NCBI RefSeq assembly: GCF_000986785.1 | Contig: NZ_LAYY01000037.1 | Coordinates: 1 to 32,478 of the forward strand | Length of the DNA stretch: 32,478 nt | From: Mesobacillus campisalis | GTDB taxonomy: Bacteria > Bacillota > Bacilli > Bacillales > Cytobacillaceae | Direction of reading: 5' to 3' | In this document: positions 26,250 to 32,478 of the stretch, one piece after another | How positions within the stretch are numbered: the stretch's first letter is position 1 | How the letters are laid out: each line of letters begins with the position of its first letter | Program-made: the position numbers and the translations under genes | Notes under the pieces: model-generated | The model's input: the letters and a program-made list of their open reading frames with translations, nothing else | Databases searched by the model: none | Told to the model about the DNA's origin: nothing

Positions 26250-26290
26250 AAAACGAAGCCGCCAAGAACGGCTTCGTTTTACTTTTTTTC
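26250..26290. terminator. Bidirectional terminator between luxS and ytzI
   Basis: AAAACGAAGCCG (26250-26261) and CGGCTTCGTTTT (26269-26280) form a perfect 12-bp stem with a 7-nt loop. On the plus strand it is followed by ACTTTTTTTC, on the minus strand the stem itself ends in T's. The ytzI stop codon lies inside it. Confidence 0.92.
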
Positions 26291-26440
26291 TTTTTCCTGC
26301 CCTTCTGTCGGGTTAATGTGGGGATTGTCCTCGAGGGAGTCGACAGTGTGCTTGTACCCATAGGCCTTTGATGTGGTCCCAACGGCAAGAACTAGGACAA
26401 TCAAAACGATAATGACCGAGAGAATCAAAACGATATACAT
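26279..26440 (-). CDS. ytzI: YtzI-type small membrane protein
   Basis: A 53-residue gene that is easily missed because of its size. Reading the minus strand from ATG 26440 gives one N-terminal transmembrane helix (about 2-21, almost only I, L and V) and then TTSKAYGYKHTVDSLEDNP and a charged tail rich in K/E. The KAYGYKHT-D block and the position next to luxS match the YtzI family as I recall it; function is unknown. A perfect AAAGGAGG lies 8 bases before the ATG. It is convergent with luxS. Confidence 0.85.
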   Translation of the reverse strand: MYIVLILSVIIVLIVLVLAVGTTSKAYGYKHTVDSLEDNPHINPTEGQEKEKK

Positions 26441-26517
26441 AATAAATCCTCCTTTGCCTCAAAATGATTGTATCATGTTCTTTTTATGGTTTACCATCAT
26501 CGAAAACAGGTTAGCAT

Positions 26518-26544
26518 GTTTTGGGCTGTCAGCCATTGGGGAAT
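26518..26544 (+). promoter_or_regulatory. Candidate sigma-B promoter of dps
   Basis: GTTTTG (26518-26523), 15 bp, then GGGAAT (26539-26544), similar to the sigma-B consensus GTTTAA-N12-15-GGGWAW. dps of B. subtilis is a known member of the general stress regulon. The predicted leader is short (about 17 nt) but just includes the ribosome binding site. Confidence 0.45.
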
Positions 26545-26568
26545 ATAAAATTGGAGGAGGATGATCAA

Positions 26569-27006
26569 ATGTCAACAGAACTTATACAAAGTGTTAACCA
26601 GCAAGTAGCCAACTGGACGGTTCTCTACACTAAATTGCATAATTACCATTGGTATGTAACAGGTCCGCATTTTTTCACTCTGCACACCAAATTCGAGGAG
26701 CTGTACAACGAGGCAGCAATCATCATTGATGAATTTGCGGAACGGATTCTTGCGCTTGAGGGCAAACCAGTTGGTACCCTGAAAGAGTGCCTTGAGATTT
26801 CTTCCATTGAAGAAGCAACCGGTAGTGAAAACGAGGAAGATATGGTCAGGTCTCTCAGCAGCGACTTTTCAAAGATCGCCGACGAGCTCCAGGCAGGGAT
26901 TGAACTTGCCCAGCAAGTCGAGGATGAAGGCACAGCAGACATGCTTCTTGGCGTTAAAAAGAGCGTGAGAAAGCATCTATGGATGTTCAAAGCGTATCTT
27001 GGATAA
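26569..27006 (+). CDS. dps: Dps-family DNA-protecting ferritin
   Basis: Forms a 12-subunit shell that oxidises and stores iron and protects DNA under stress. It has 145 residues. The inter-subunit ferroxidase residues are His27 (HNYHWYV), His39 (FFTLHTKF), Asp54 and Glu58 (IIIDEFAER). The start ATG 26569 follows GGAGGAGG; frame open upstream is not conserved. I see no PerR box in front, so it is the stress-type Dps and not MrgA by this criterion, though the two are hard to tell apart by sequence. A terminator starts at the stop codon. Confidence 0.94.
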   Translation: MSTELIQSVNQQVANWTVLYTKLHNYHWYVTGPHFFTLHTKFEELYNEAAIIIDEFAERILALEGKPVGTLKECLEISSIEEATGSENEEDMVRSLSSDFSKIADELQAGIELAQQVEDEGTADMLLGVKKSVRKHLWMFKAYLG

Positions 27007-27046
27007 ACAAAGCCTGCAAATGGAATCATTTGCAGGTTTTGTTTAT
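27005..27046 (+). terminator. Terminator of dps
   Basis: An 18-bp stem with one G-T pair, AAACAAAGCCTGCAAATG with CATTTGCAGGTTTTGTTT, loop GAAT. It overlaps the last bases of the stop codon. Confidence 0.92.
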
Positions 27047-27099
27047 GCCAGCCCTAACGACCGCGGGGGAAGATCAAGGAGCCTGGCGCTTTTCCCAGC

Positions 27100-27128
27100 A
27101 AAAAAACCCGGCTGAATGGAGGCCGGGT
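27100..27128 (-). terminator. Terminator of the small gene at 27143-27400
   Basis: On the minus strand there is ACCCGGC (27128-27122), a 9-nt loop, GCCGGGT (27112-27106), then a run of T's. Confidence 0.9.
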
Positions 27129-27142
27129 CTATGTATTAGCAA

Positions 27143-27400
27143 TCAATGGATATTGCGTGATTGAAAGAAAGGTGCCCTGTGCTGGCCATATTCCTCCTGG
27201 GCGAACTTGCCTTTCAGGCTCTCGATCAGGTATATTCCCATCAGATCATACAGCTCCTGTTTATCCATATCCTTGATGATATGCAGCAGGTCCTCGCGGC
27301 TCATTTCCTCCAGGAATGCGAAGGCAAGCATATCAATATCCTCTTCGTCCCCAGTCAGTTTATGACGGTACATTTCATAAAGCTCATCGATCAGCTTCAT
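27143..27400 (-). CDS. Small conserved Bacillus protein (DUF6154-like)
   Basis: An 85-residue soluble acidic protein, mostly helical: MKLIDELYEMYRHKLTG, then EEMSREDLLHIIKDMDKQELYDLM. It has no catalytic motif or membrane segment. I believe it belongs to the DUF6154 family of Bacilli but cannot confirm this by eye, and its function is unknown. The start is ATG 27400 at a good distance from AAAGGGG; a GTG three codons earlier overlaps that site. It has its own terminator and is a single-gene unit. Confidence 0.75.
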   Translation of the reverse strand: MKLIDELYEMYRHKLTGDEEDIDMLAFAFLEEMSREDLLHIIKDMDKQELYDLMGIYLIESLKGKFAQEEYGQHRAPFFQSRNIH

Positions 27401-27521
27401 CACTTTCACCCCTTTCCTTCATATGGTTTATCCATTTACTTTTGGTTGATTTATATTAGTAGATACCCTTCGCTCGACAATTTATTCCTATGCCGGGGCA
27501 GCCAGTTGTGTTCTTGATTTT

Positions 27522-27548
27522 ATTTTACCATGAATAGAGCACTGTCAA
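27522..27548 (-). promoter_or_regulatory. Candidate extended -10 promoter for the gene at 27143-27400
   Basis: On the minus strand there is TTGACA (27548-27543), 15 bp, then TAAAAT (27527-27522) preceded by TGG, an extended -10. The leader would be about 115 nt. The spacing is short for sigma-A. Confidence 0.3.
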
Positions 27549-27622
27549 TAATATATCTTTCGTTTTGTGGAGAGTATTTAACAGCAAGGCGGGGGAAACT
27601 CATAAAAAAGGAGTGAATGTTC

Positions 27623-27943
27623 ATGGCGGAAAGCAGGAAAACGTACTATATCGATGTTGCGAGCGGTGAGATTTCCCAAAGTCGGACTGCCTCTACATGG
27701 AACTTTCAAATACAGGCAAATGATGAGGAAATTACTAGGCTAAGGGAGGAATTTGATTGCAGCCACAGCTCAGGCGTTGAAAATTTTCTCCGCGCCCATG
27801 TTCCTTTTCTCGAATACCATCATGACCGGCAGAACGATGAGCAGGATGCGAGTCTCAAGCGTATTTATGCGATGATTCACCAGCTGGGAGACCAGGAAGC
27901 AAAAAAGCATATTGAGAGCATGGGGATTTTGCCTTCCAAATGA
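27623..27943 (+). CDS. Conserved Bacillus protein of unknown function (106 aa)
   Basis: A soluble 106-residue protein with [20 protein letters not shown] at the start, the middle block [20 protein letters not shown] and the end [14 protein letters not shown] recognise it as a widespread Bacillaceae protein that is often loosely labelled 'hydrolase', but I see no hydrolase motif and give no function. It starts at ATG 27623, seven bases after GGAGTGA; the ATG at 27617 overlaps that site. It precedes ytkD by 83 bp. Confidence 0.8.
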   Translation: MAESRKTYYIDVASGEISQSRTASTWNFQIQANDEEITRLREEFDCSHSSGVENFLRAHVPFLEYHHDRQNDEQDASLKRIYAMIHQLGDQEAKKHIESMGILPSK

Positions 27944-28026
27944 ATGCGAAAAGATGGATACCTGCTTTTAGTCTCCATTCATTGTATAATCATGAAAAGG
28001 AGAATATTCATTTAGCGGGGGATTCC

Positions 28027-28500
28027 ATGTTTCATTTTCGAGATTTTCATGGCGCTGATGTTTCGCTGGCCTTTGAAGAAAATGCCTTTGGCCGCGAACC
28101 TGACCACCTATTTGTCATTTGCAGGCTGGAAGGAAAGTGGCTGCTGACTCGCCATAAAAAAAGGGGCTGGGAGTTTCCCGGCGGAAAAAGAGAGAGGGGA
28201 GAAACACCACAGCAGGCTGCAATCCGTGAAGTAATGGAAGAAACGGGAGGGAAAGTAACTTCCCTGGATTTCATCGGCGAATATAGGGTGATGGGAACAG
28301 AGTCAAGTTTTATAAAGCGGATTTATTTTGCCCGAATTGCCTTTTGTGAACAGAAAGAGGATTATTTTGAAACATATGGACCTGTAGTGGAGGAAGAGGA
28401 TCTTCTTGCACAGCGTTTCAAAGACCATTACAGCTTTATTATGAAGGACGATGTCGTGAAACTGAGCCTTCGCCAGATAGAAACGGCCGGGTTGGTTTAA
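28027..28500 (+). CDS. ytkD: Nudix hydrolase YtkD
   Basis: Hydrolyses nucleoside triphosphates such as oxidised dGTP, protecting against mutation; the B. subtilis homologue has this activity and has also been tied to RNA 5' pyrophosphate removal. It has 157 residues with Nudix box [24 protein letters not shown] (GX5EX7REVMEE, about residues 54-77). Start ATG 28027 ([18 protein letters not shown]) aligns with the 158-residue YtkD and follows GCGGGGGA. The frame is open back to an ATG at 27940, which overlaps the preceding gene, but those 29 extra residues match nothing I know. Confidence 0.85.
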   Translation: MFHFRDFHGADVSLAFEENAFGREPDHLFVICRLEGKWLLTRHKKRGWEFPGGKRERGETPQQAAIREVMEETGGKVTSLDFIGEYRVMGTESSFIKRIYFARIAFCEQKEDYFETYGPVVEEEDLLAQRFKDHYSFIMKDDVVKLSLRQIETAGLV

Positions 28501-28515
28501 ACCGGCCGTTTGTTG
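28481..28515. terminator. Hairpin at the end of ytkD, between convergent units
   Basis: AAACGGCCGG (28481-28490) pairs with CCGGCCGTTT (28502-28511). It overlaps the ytkD stop codon, has an 11-nt loop, and is followed by GTTGTTC, a weak U tract. It may serve both ytkD and the convergent ytl operon. Confidence 0.65.
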
Positions 28516-28557
28516 TTCATTCTGTCCAAGGGCTGAAAAAGGATTCGAGGCTTCAGC

Positions 28558-29370
28558 TTAACGTGAGCCATTTTTCACAAGCTTCTTTTCCAGCAATTCG
28601 ACCAGCTGGTACATGAGGGTGGCAAAAACGGCAATGACAAGCAGGGAAAGAAGGACCAGGGTGAAATCGAACACCTGAAAGCCGTAGATGATCATATATC
28701 CAAGGCCCTTGGCAGACACCAAAAACTCTCCTACAATAACACCGACCCAGGAAAGGCCAACATTCACCTTTAAAGTTGAAATGATGGTCGGAAAAGAGGC
28801 CGGAAGAATAGCTTCCTTGAAACATTGCCGCCTAGTTGCCCCGAAGGTTTGCAGCACTTTTATAAAATTTGGGTCTACTTCCTTAAAGGAAGTGTAAACA
28901 ACAATGGTGGTGATAATAACCGATACCAGGGTACCCATGGCGACAATCGAAGCCATATTGGGGCCAAGCGCCACAATTAGAATCGGCCCTAATGCGACCT
29001 TCGGCATGGCATTGAGAATGACGAGGTAGGGATCAAGTACTTTTGACAGAATTGGCGACCACCACAGGAGAGCGGCCAGGCATGTGCCAAGCAGCGTCCC
29101 GATAATGAAGCCAAGCACGGTTTCCGAAAGGGTGATGGAAAGGTTAGCCGCAAGCGACCCGTCAAGGGATTTGCTGATGAACAGATTCCAAATGCTTGAT
29201 GGAGAACTGAAAAGGAGCGGGTCGATCCACTGGTTTTTGCTAGCCGTTTCCCAGCATGCGAAGAACAGGATAAAGATGAGAAGCTGGGAAAACCTGACCA
29301 GTCTTTTTTCGCGTTTCAGCTCTTTTAAATAGTGTTCATGCAGCAGTTTGACTTCATTATTCTGGTTCAA
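28558..29370 (-). CDS. ytlD: ABC transporter permease (YtlD, SsuC/TauC/ThiX family)
   Basis: The inner-membrane subunit of an importer. It has 270 residues and about six membrane helices, with the binding-protein-dependent permease block around [35 protein letters not shown] (the EAA loop that contacts the ATPase). It starts at TTG 29370 ([10 protein letters not shown]) behind AAGGAG; the start overlaps the ATPase gene's end by 14 bp. It is the last gene of the ytlA-ytlC-ytlD unit. Confidence 0.9.
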   Translation of the reverse strand: MNQNNEVKLLHEHYLKELKREKRLVRFSQLLIFILFFACWETASKNQWIDPLLFSSPSSIWNLFISKSLDGSLAANLSITLSETVLGFIIGTLLGTCLAALLWWSPILSKVLDPYLVILNAMPKVALGPILIVALGPNMASIVAMGTLVSVIITTIVVYTSFKEVDPNFIKVLQTFGATRRQCFKEAILPASFPTIISTLKVNVGLSWVGVIVGEFLVSAKGLGYMIIYGFQVFDFTLVLLSLLVIAVFATLMYQLVELLEKKLVKNGSR

Positions 29371-30127
29371 GTGACTCCAGCTCCTTCCATATCAAATTGA
29401 AAAGGTCATTGAACAATGGATGGTTCCTCGCTGCGAATGGCGGCCGTTTTTTCAGTTCGGAAGGAACGGGAAAGGATTTGTGGATGGTTCCCGGGCTTGC
29501 TGAAAACAGGATGATCCGGTCGCTCATCGCGATGGCTTCCCCGATATCATGCGTGACAAGGATGGCTGTTTTGTTAAAGCGTTTAAGGGTATTGGAAACC
29601 AGGTCCTCCAGCTTCAGTTTCGTCTGGAAATCAAGGGCCGAAAACGGCTCGTCAAGCATGAGCAGTTTAGGTTCAGTGGCGAGCGTCCTCACAAGGGCAA
29701 CCCGCTGCCGCATGCCGCCGGAAAGCTGTTTTGGGTAGTCTGCTTCGACATTTTGAAGCCCCATTTGACGCAGCAGTGACAGGGTCTGTTCTCTTTTATG
29801 GTCATCCAGGCTGCGATTTATCTTAAGGCCAAGCAGAATATTTTCCTCTATCGTCTTCCACGGGAATAGGTAATCCTGCTGCAGCATATAGCCAATGTCA
29901 TTCTCAGCCCTGTTTACCGGTTTATTTTCCAGCAGGACTTTACCGTTCGTTGGCTGGATAAGACCGGCGATGATGGAAAGGAGAGTGGTTTTACCGCAGC
30001 CGCTTGGGCCAAGGAAAGAAACGAATTCGCCTTCCTTGACCTCAAGTGAGATGTCCTTAAGGGCAGTTGTGGCAGAAGATACGGTAAAATACGTATGCTG
30101 GATACCTTTGAGAGTTAAAAAGTCCAT
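29357..30127 (-). CDS. ytlC: ABC transporter ATP-binding protein (YtlC, SsuB/TauB family)
   Basis: Drives the importer by ATP hydrolysis. It has 256 residues with Walker [10 protein letters not shown], the Q loop near [12 protein letters not shown], signature [16 protein letters not shown], Walker [13 protein letters not shown] and switch histidine THD. The start ATG 30127 follows GGAAGGG by eight bases; a GTG three codons earlier is too close to it. It lies 15 bp after the substrate-binding gene stop. Confidence 0.93.
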   Translation of the reverse strand: MDFLTLKGIQHTYFTVSSATTALKDISLEVKEGEFVSFLGPSGCGKTTLLSIIAGLIQPTNGKVLLENKPVNRAENDIGYMLQQDYLFPWKTIEENILLGLKINRSLDDHKREQTLSLLRQMGLQNVEADYPKQLSGGMRQRVALVRTLATEPKLLMLDEPFSALDFQTKLKLEDLVSNTLKRFNKTAILVTHDIGEAIAMSDRIILFSASPGTIHKSFPVPSELKKRPPFAARNHPLFNDLFNLIWKELESLEPE

Positions 30128-30142
30128 TGGCTGCACCCTTCC

Positions 30143-31138
30143 TTACTTTAAAATGCTTTCGGCAACGCTTGTATTGACCAGGTCTTCATGCTCAACATAC
30201 TCAGGGAGTTCGCCTGCTTCATCCATAATGTCCTGGAGGTTGTTCCATTCATCTTCGTCAAGGATAGGATCCGTCGCAAATGATCCCTGGCTTTTATAGC
30301 GTTCAATGACTGTCTCGATAATGTCCAGTCCAGTGTCCTCAAAATAGGGCTGGATTACCTCGGCCACTTCCGCTGGGGGTGACGTCTCCACCCATTGCTG
30401 GGCTTTATAAATCGCCCGGGTAAACTTCTCGACTGTCTCGGCATTGTTTTTCATGAAGCTTTGTTTTGCCATGAAGGTCGTATAGGGAACAAAACCGGAC
30501 TCAGTTCCAAATGAGGCGACAATATGGCCCCTGCCTTCTTTTTCAAAAATGCTGGCAGTTGGTTCAAATAACTGGACATAATCGCCTGTTCCCGAGGCAA
30601 ATGCACTTGAGATGTTTGCAAAATCAATATTTTGGATCAGTTTTAAATCGGCATGTGGGTCAATTCCATGCTGCTTTAACACAAACTCGCCAACCATCTG
30701 GGGCATTCCGCCTTTCCGCTGGCCAAGGAAGGTTGACCCTTTTAGCTGTTCCCACGAGAAATTGTCCACTGGGTTCCGGGAAACCAGGAAGGTGCCGTCT
30801 GTTTGTGTCAGCTGGGCAAAATTGATTACAGGGTCATTTGAGCCCCTGGCGTAAACATAAATGGAAGTCTCCGAGCCAACCAGGCCTACATCCGCGCCAT
30901 TGGAGAGAAGGGCAGTCATGACCTTGTCTCCTCCCCAAGCCGTTGTCAGCTCCACTTTCAGCCCTTCTTCTTCAAAGAATCCCTTGGCAAGGGCAACATA
31001 TTGAGGGGCGTAGAAGATTGAACGCGTCACCTCGGACAGCCTGATGGTTTGAACCTTTTCCGTGCTGCAGGCAGCAAGGGGAAGCGTCAAAGCAAAGGTG
31101 AGAAGCAGTAACCATGCTCGTTTGAACCACTTTTTCAT
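30143..31138 (-). CDS. ytlA: ABC transporter substrate-binding lipoprotein (YtlA, SsuA/NMT1-like)
   Basis: The extracellular binding protein of the ytl importer, 331 residues. The signal peptide MKKWFKRAWLLLLTFALTL ends in lipobox LAAC (Cys24). The mature part has the NMT1/THI5-SsuA pattern: IRLSEVTRSIFYAPQYVALAKGFFEEEGL, then LSNGADVGLVGSETSIY. Family members bind sulfonates, taurine or thiamine-precursor pyrimidines; nothing in the sequence decides which, and no thiamine or S-box riboswitch is visible in front. The start ATG 31138 follows GAGGAGGA. The divergent region to ytmA (31139-31251) has no clear promoter. Confidence 0.9.
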   Translation of the reverse strand: MKKWFKRAWLLLLTFALTLPLAACSTEKVQTIRLSEVTRSIFYAPQYVALAKGFFEEEGLKVELTTAWGGDKVMTALLSNGADVGLVGSETSIYVYARGSNDPVINFAQLTQTDGTFLVSRNPVDNFSWEQLKGSTFLGQRKGGMPQMVGEFVLKQHGIDPHADLKLIQNIDFANISSAFASGTGDYVQLFEPTASIFEKEGRGHIVASFGTESGFVPYTTFMAKQSFMKNNAETVEKFTRAIYKAQQWVETSPPAEVAEVIQPYFEDTGLDIIETVIERYKSQGSFATDPILDEDEWNNLQDIMDEAGELPEYVEHEDLVNTSVAESILK

Positions 31139-31251
31139 TGTAAATCCTCCTCTGGTGCTGGTTTGGGGTAGTGTTACAATTATCGTATGGAAAAGAGCAA
31201 AAATGTGTGAATGCCCATTTAATCTGATGTATAAAAAGGAGGTGCCAGGCA

Positions 31252-32040
31252 TTGACAGCGAACGGAGAAATCATTTCAAGGCATAGGTTTCCATCCCCGA
31301 ACCCTCAGGTCACGATGGAAGTGGTCACCTATTATTCTGGAAGTCTAAAAGTAAAAGGGCTTCTGGCACAGCCGAAGGAAAAGGGCTGTTATGATGGATT
31401 TTTATATTTGCGGGGAGGAATTAAGAGCGTCGGCGAGGTTAGGCCGGCTCGGATTGCCCAGTTTGCTTCAGAAGGTTTTATAGTCTTTGCTCCGCATTAC
31501 CGCGGTAATCGGGGAGGTGAGGGGAATGAGGACTTTGCCGGAAAGGACAGGCAGGATGCCTTTGCGGCTTTTGAACTGCTGCGGTCATTGCCCGACGTGG
31601 GCCGGATTCATGTGTTCGGGTTTTCACGCGGCGGCGTCATGGCCCTTTATACAGCCATTCGTTACAAAGAGGCAGCTTCTGTAGTGACCTGGGGAGGTGT
31701 CAGCGATATGGCCCTGACATATCTGGAGAGGAAGGATTTAAGGAGGATGATGAAGCGGGTCATTGGAGGAACCCCAGCCAAATTCCCCGGCCGTTACCGC
31801 TTCAGGACCCCGCTCTACGACCTGGAAAAACTCGAGGCTCCCGTTTTGATCATTCATGGCGGAAAGGACACGAATGTCTCTGTAGAACATGCCAATCGTC
31901 TGGAAAAGCGGCTAAAGGATCTTGGGAAACCGGTGACAAGCTGGTACTTCAATGAATATACCCATTACTTCCCGCCGGCTGTGAACAGGCAGGTGGTAAA
32001 AGATTTAACAAATTGGATGAAAACCCAGTCTCAACAATGA
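31252..32040 (+). CDS. ytmA: Alpha/beta hydrolase of the prolyl-oligopeptidase type (YtmA)
   Basis: A probable soluble serine hydrolase or peptidase of 262 residues; the substrate is unknown. The fold and triad are visible: LRGGIKSVGE and HYRGNRGGEG before the nucleophile, Ser125 in GFSRGG, Asp206 in IHGGKDTNV and His238 in EYTHYF. It starts at TTG 31252, about ten bases after a perfect AAGGAGGTG. It is followed by ytmB and divergent from ytlA, as in B. subtilis. Confidence 0.9.
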   Translation: MTANGEIISRHRFPSPNPQVTMEVVTYYSGSLKVKGLLAQPKEKGCYDGFLYLRGGIKSVGEVRPARIAQFASEGFIVFAPHYRGNRGGEGNEDFAGKDRQDAFAAFELLRSLPDVGRIHVFGFSRGGVMALYTAIRYKEAASVVTWGGVSDMALTYLERKDLRRMMKRVIGGTPAKFPGRYRFRTPLYDLEKLEAPVLIIHGGKDTNVSVEHANRLEKRLKDLGKPVTSWYFNEYTHYFPPAVNRQVVKDLTNWMKTQSQQ

Positions 32041-32078
32041 TAAAATACAGGTAAGAAATCTAGGAAGGAGTGCGCCGT

Positions 32079-32321
32079 ATGGGGATGCCCCTGGAACTGA
32101 ATACCATGATCGTCACTAAAGGAAGGGAAGAGCGGCTGGAAGAGAACCTGTTCCTGCTGGTAAAGGAAGGTTACCGGCTCTATCCGATTGATATCCCTCT
32201 TGAGGTAAAGAAAACGATTGAAGGCGACACTAGCGGAACAGCAATCATCAAGAAGCTTGAATGGTCCGGAAAAGAGACATTTGTGACCTATCAGCTGGTT
32301 TCACTTAATTCGACCAATTAA
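32079..32321 (+). CDS. ytmB: DUF2584 protein YtmB
   Basis: An 80-residue soluble protein of the DUF2584 family, with MGMPLELNTMIVTKGREER at the start and the end block TFVTYQLVSLNSTN. It is the same length and shape as B. subtilis YtmB, whose function is unknown. The start ATG 32079 follows GGAAGGAG by eight bases; the GTG three codons earlier overlaps that site. It lies 38 bp after ytmA and probably shares its transcript. Confidence 0.9.
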   Translation: MGMPLELNTMIVTKGREERLEENLFLLVKEGYRLYPIDIPLEVKKTIEGDTSGTAIIKKLEWSGKETFVTYQLVSLNSTN

Positions 32322-32346
32322 AAAAGCGCCGTTGCGCTTTTTTTGT
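32318..32346 (+). terminator. Terminator of ytmA-ytmB
   Basis: AAAAAGCGC (32321-32329), loop CGTT, GCGCTTTTT (32334-32342), then TTT. It begins on the ytmB stop codon. Confidence 0.93.
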
Positions 32347-32379
32347 TTTAGGGAAGTTTGCCCTGGGCTTGGGTGGAGA

Positions 32380-32478
32380 TTGGCGCAAAAAGTCTTCCCG
32401 AGGTTGGAGAAATTGCGTTAACGCAGGGTCTTGGCGCAAAAAGTCTTCCCGAGGTTGGAGAAAATGCGTTAATGCAGG
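32380..32478. repeat. 51-bp tandem repeat, at least two units, cut by the window edge
   Basis: Unit 1 (32380-32430) and unit 2 (32431-32478, incomplete) both begin TTGGCGCAAAAAGTCTTCCC and are almost identical. Each contains a palindrome near its end: TGCGTTAACGCA at 32414-32425 and TGCGTTAATGCA at 32465-32476. The stretch 32351-32379 looks like a degraded earlier copy. It is not coding on either strand as far as the window goes. Confidence 0.9.

Noticed and set aside
27045-27099. Possible gene or site between the dps terminator and the next terminator
   Set aside because: Nothing recognisable in 55 bp.

Overview
The window is chromosomal DNA of a Bacillaceae bacterium (Bacillus sensu lato). 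The evidence is the 3' end of an rRNA operon followed by 21 tRNA genes in the same order that I recall for the trnB cluster of B. subtilis, strong AGGAGG-type ribosome binding sites, frequent TTG/GTG starts, and a succession of yt-named B. subtilis neighbours (yteA, men genes, ytiB, yidD/ytjA, luxS, ytzI, dps, ytkD, ytlDCA, ytmA, ytmB). I cannot name the species from the sequence alone.

Layout. 1-2808: 23S rRNA 3' end, 5S rRNA, 21 tRNAs and a strong terminator. 2810-3161: gene-free leader. 3162-11076: glycogen operon glgB-glgC-glgD-glgA-glgP with overlapping or closely spaced genes, ended by a terminator. 11250-12059: speD (polyamine synthesis). 12162-12932 (-): YteA-type DksA/TraR protein. 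13086-14015 (-): menA, divergent from 14360-21861, the menaquinone operon menF-menD-menH-menB-menE-menC. 22017-23231: flavohaemoglobin hmp behind a consensus Fnr-type palindrome. 23305-24659 (-): a DUF1540 mini-protein and a Zur-box-controlled zinc lipoprotein. 24848-26440: carbonic anhydrase, yidD, luxS and ytzI. 26569-28500: dps, two small conserved proteins and the Nudix hydrolase ytkD. 28558-31138 (-): an SsuABC/ThiXYZ-like ABC importer (ytlA-ytlC-ytlD). 31252-32321: ytmA-ytmB. 32380-32478: the start of a 51-bp tandem repeat running off the window.

How the genes work together. The glg operon makes ADP-glucose (GlgC/GlgD), polymerises it (GlgA), branches it (GlgB) and degrades it (GlgP). 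MenF-D-H-B-E-C turns chorismate into DHNA-CoA, and MenA prenylates DHNA once the CoA thioester is hydrolysed; a DHNA-CoA thioesterase and the final methyltransferase are not in the window. The adjacent hmp carries a site suited to oxygen- or nitric-oxide-linked control. The zinc lipoprotein has two operators matching the Bacillus Zur consensus in the intergenic region it shares with the divergent carbonic anhydrase, a predicted zinc enzyme.

Most of the window is well-conserved core genome. I see no CRISPR array, transposase, phage gene, toxin-antitoxin pair or defence island. The points most worth a second look are the Fnr-type box upstream of hmp, the paired Zur boxes, the 36-bp in-frame repeats encoding a His/Asp/Glu-rich loop in the zinc-binding protein, a promoter-like sequence in the 23S-5S spacer, the 51-bp repeat at the right edge, and several short genes and start-site corrections.
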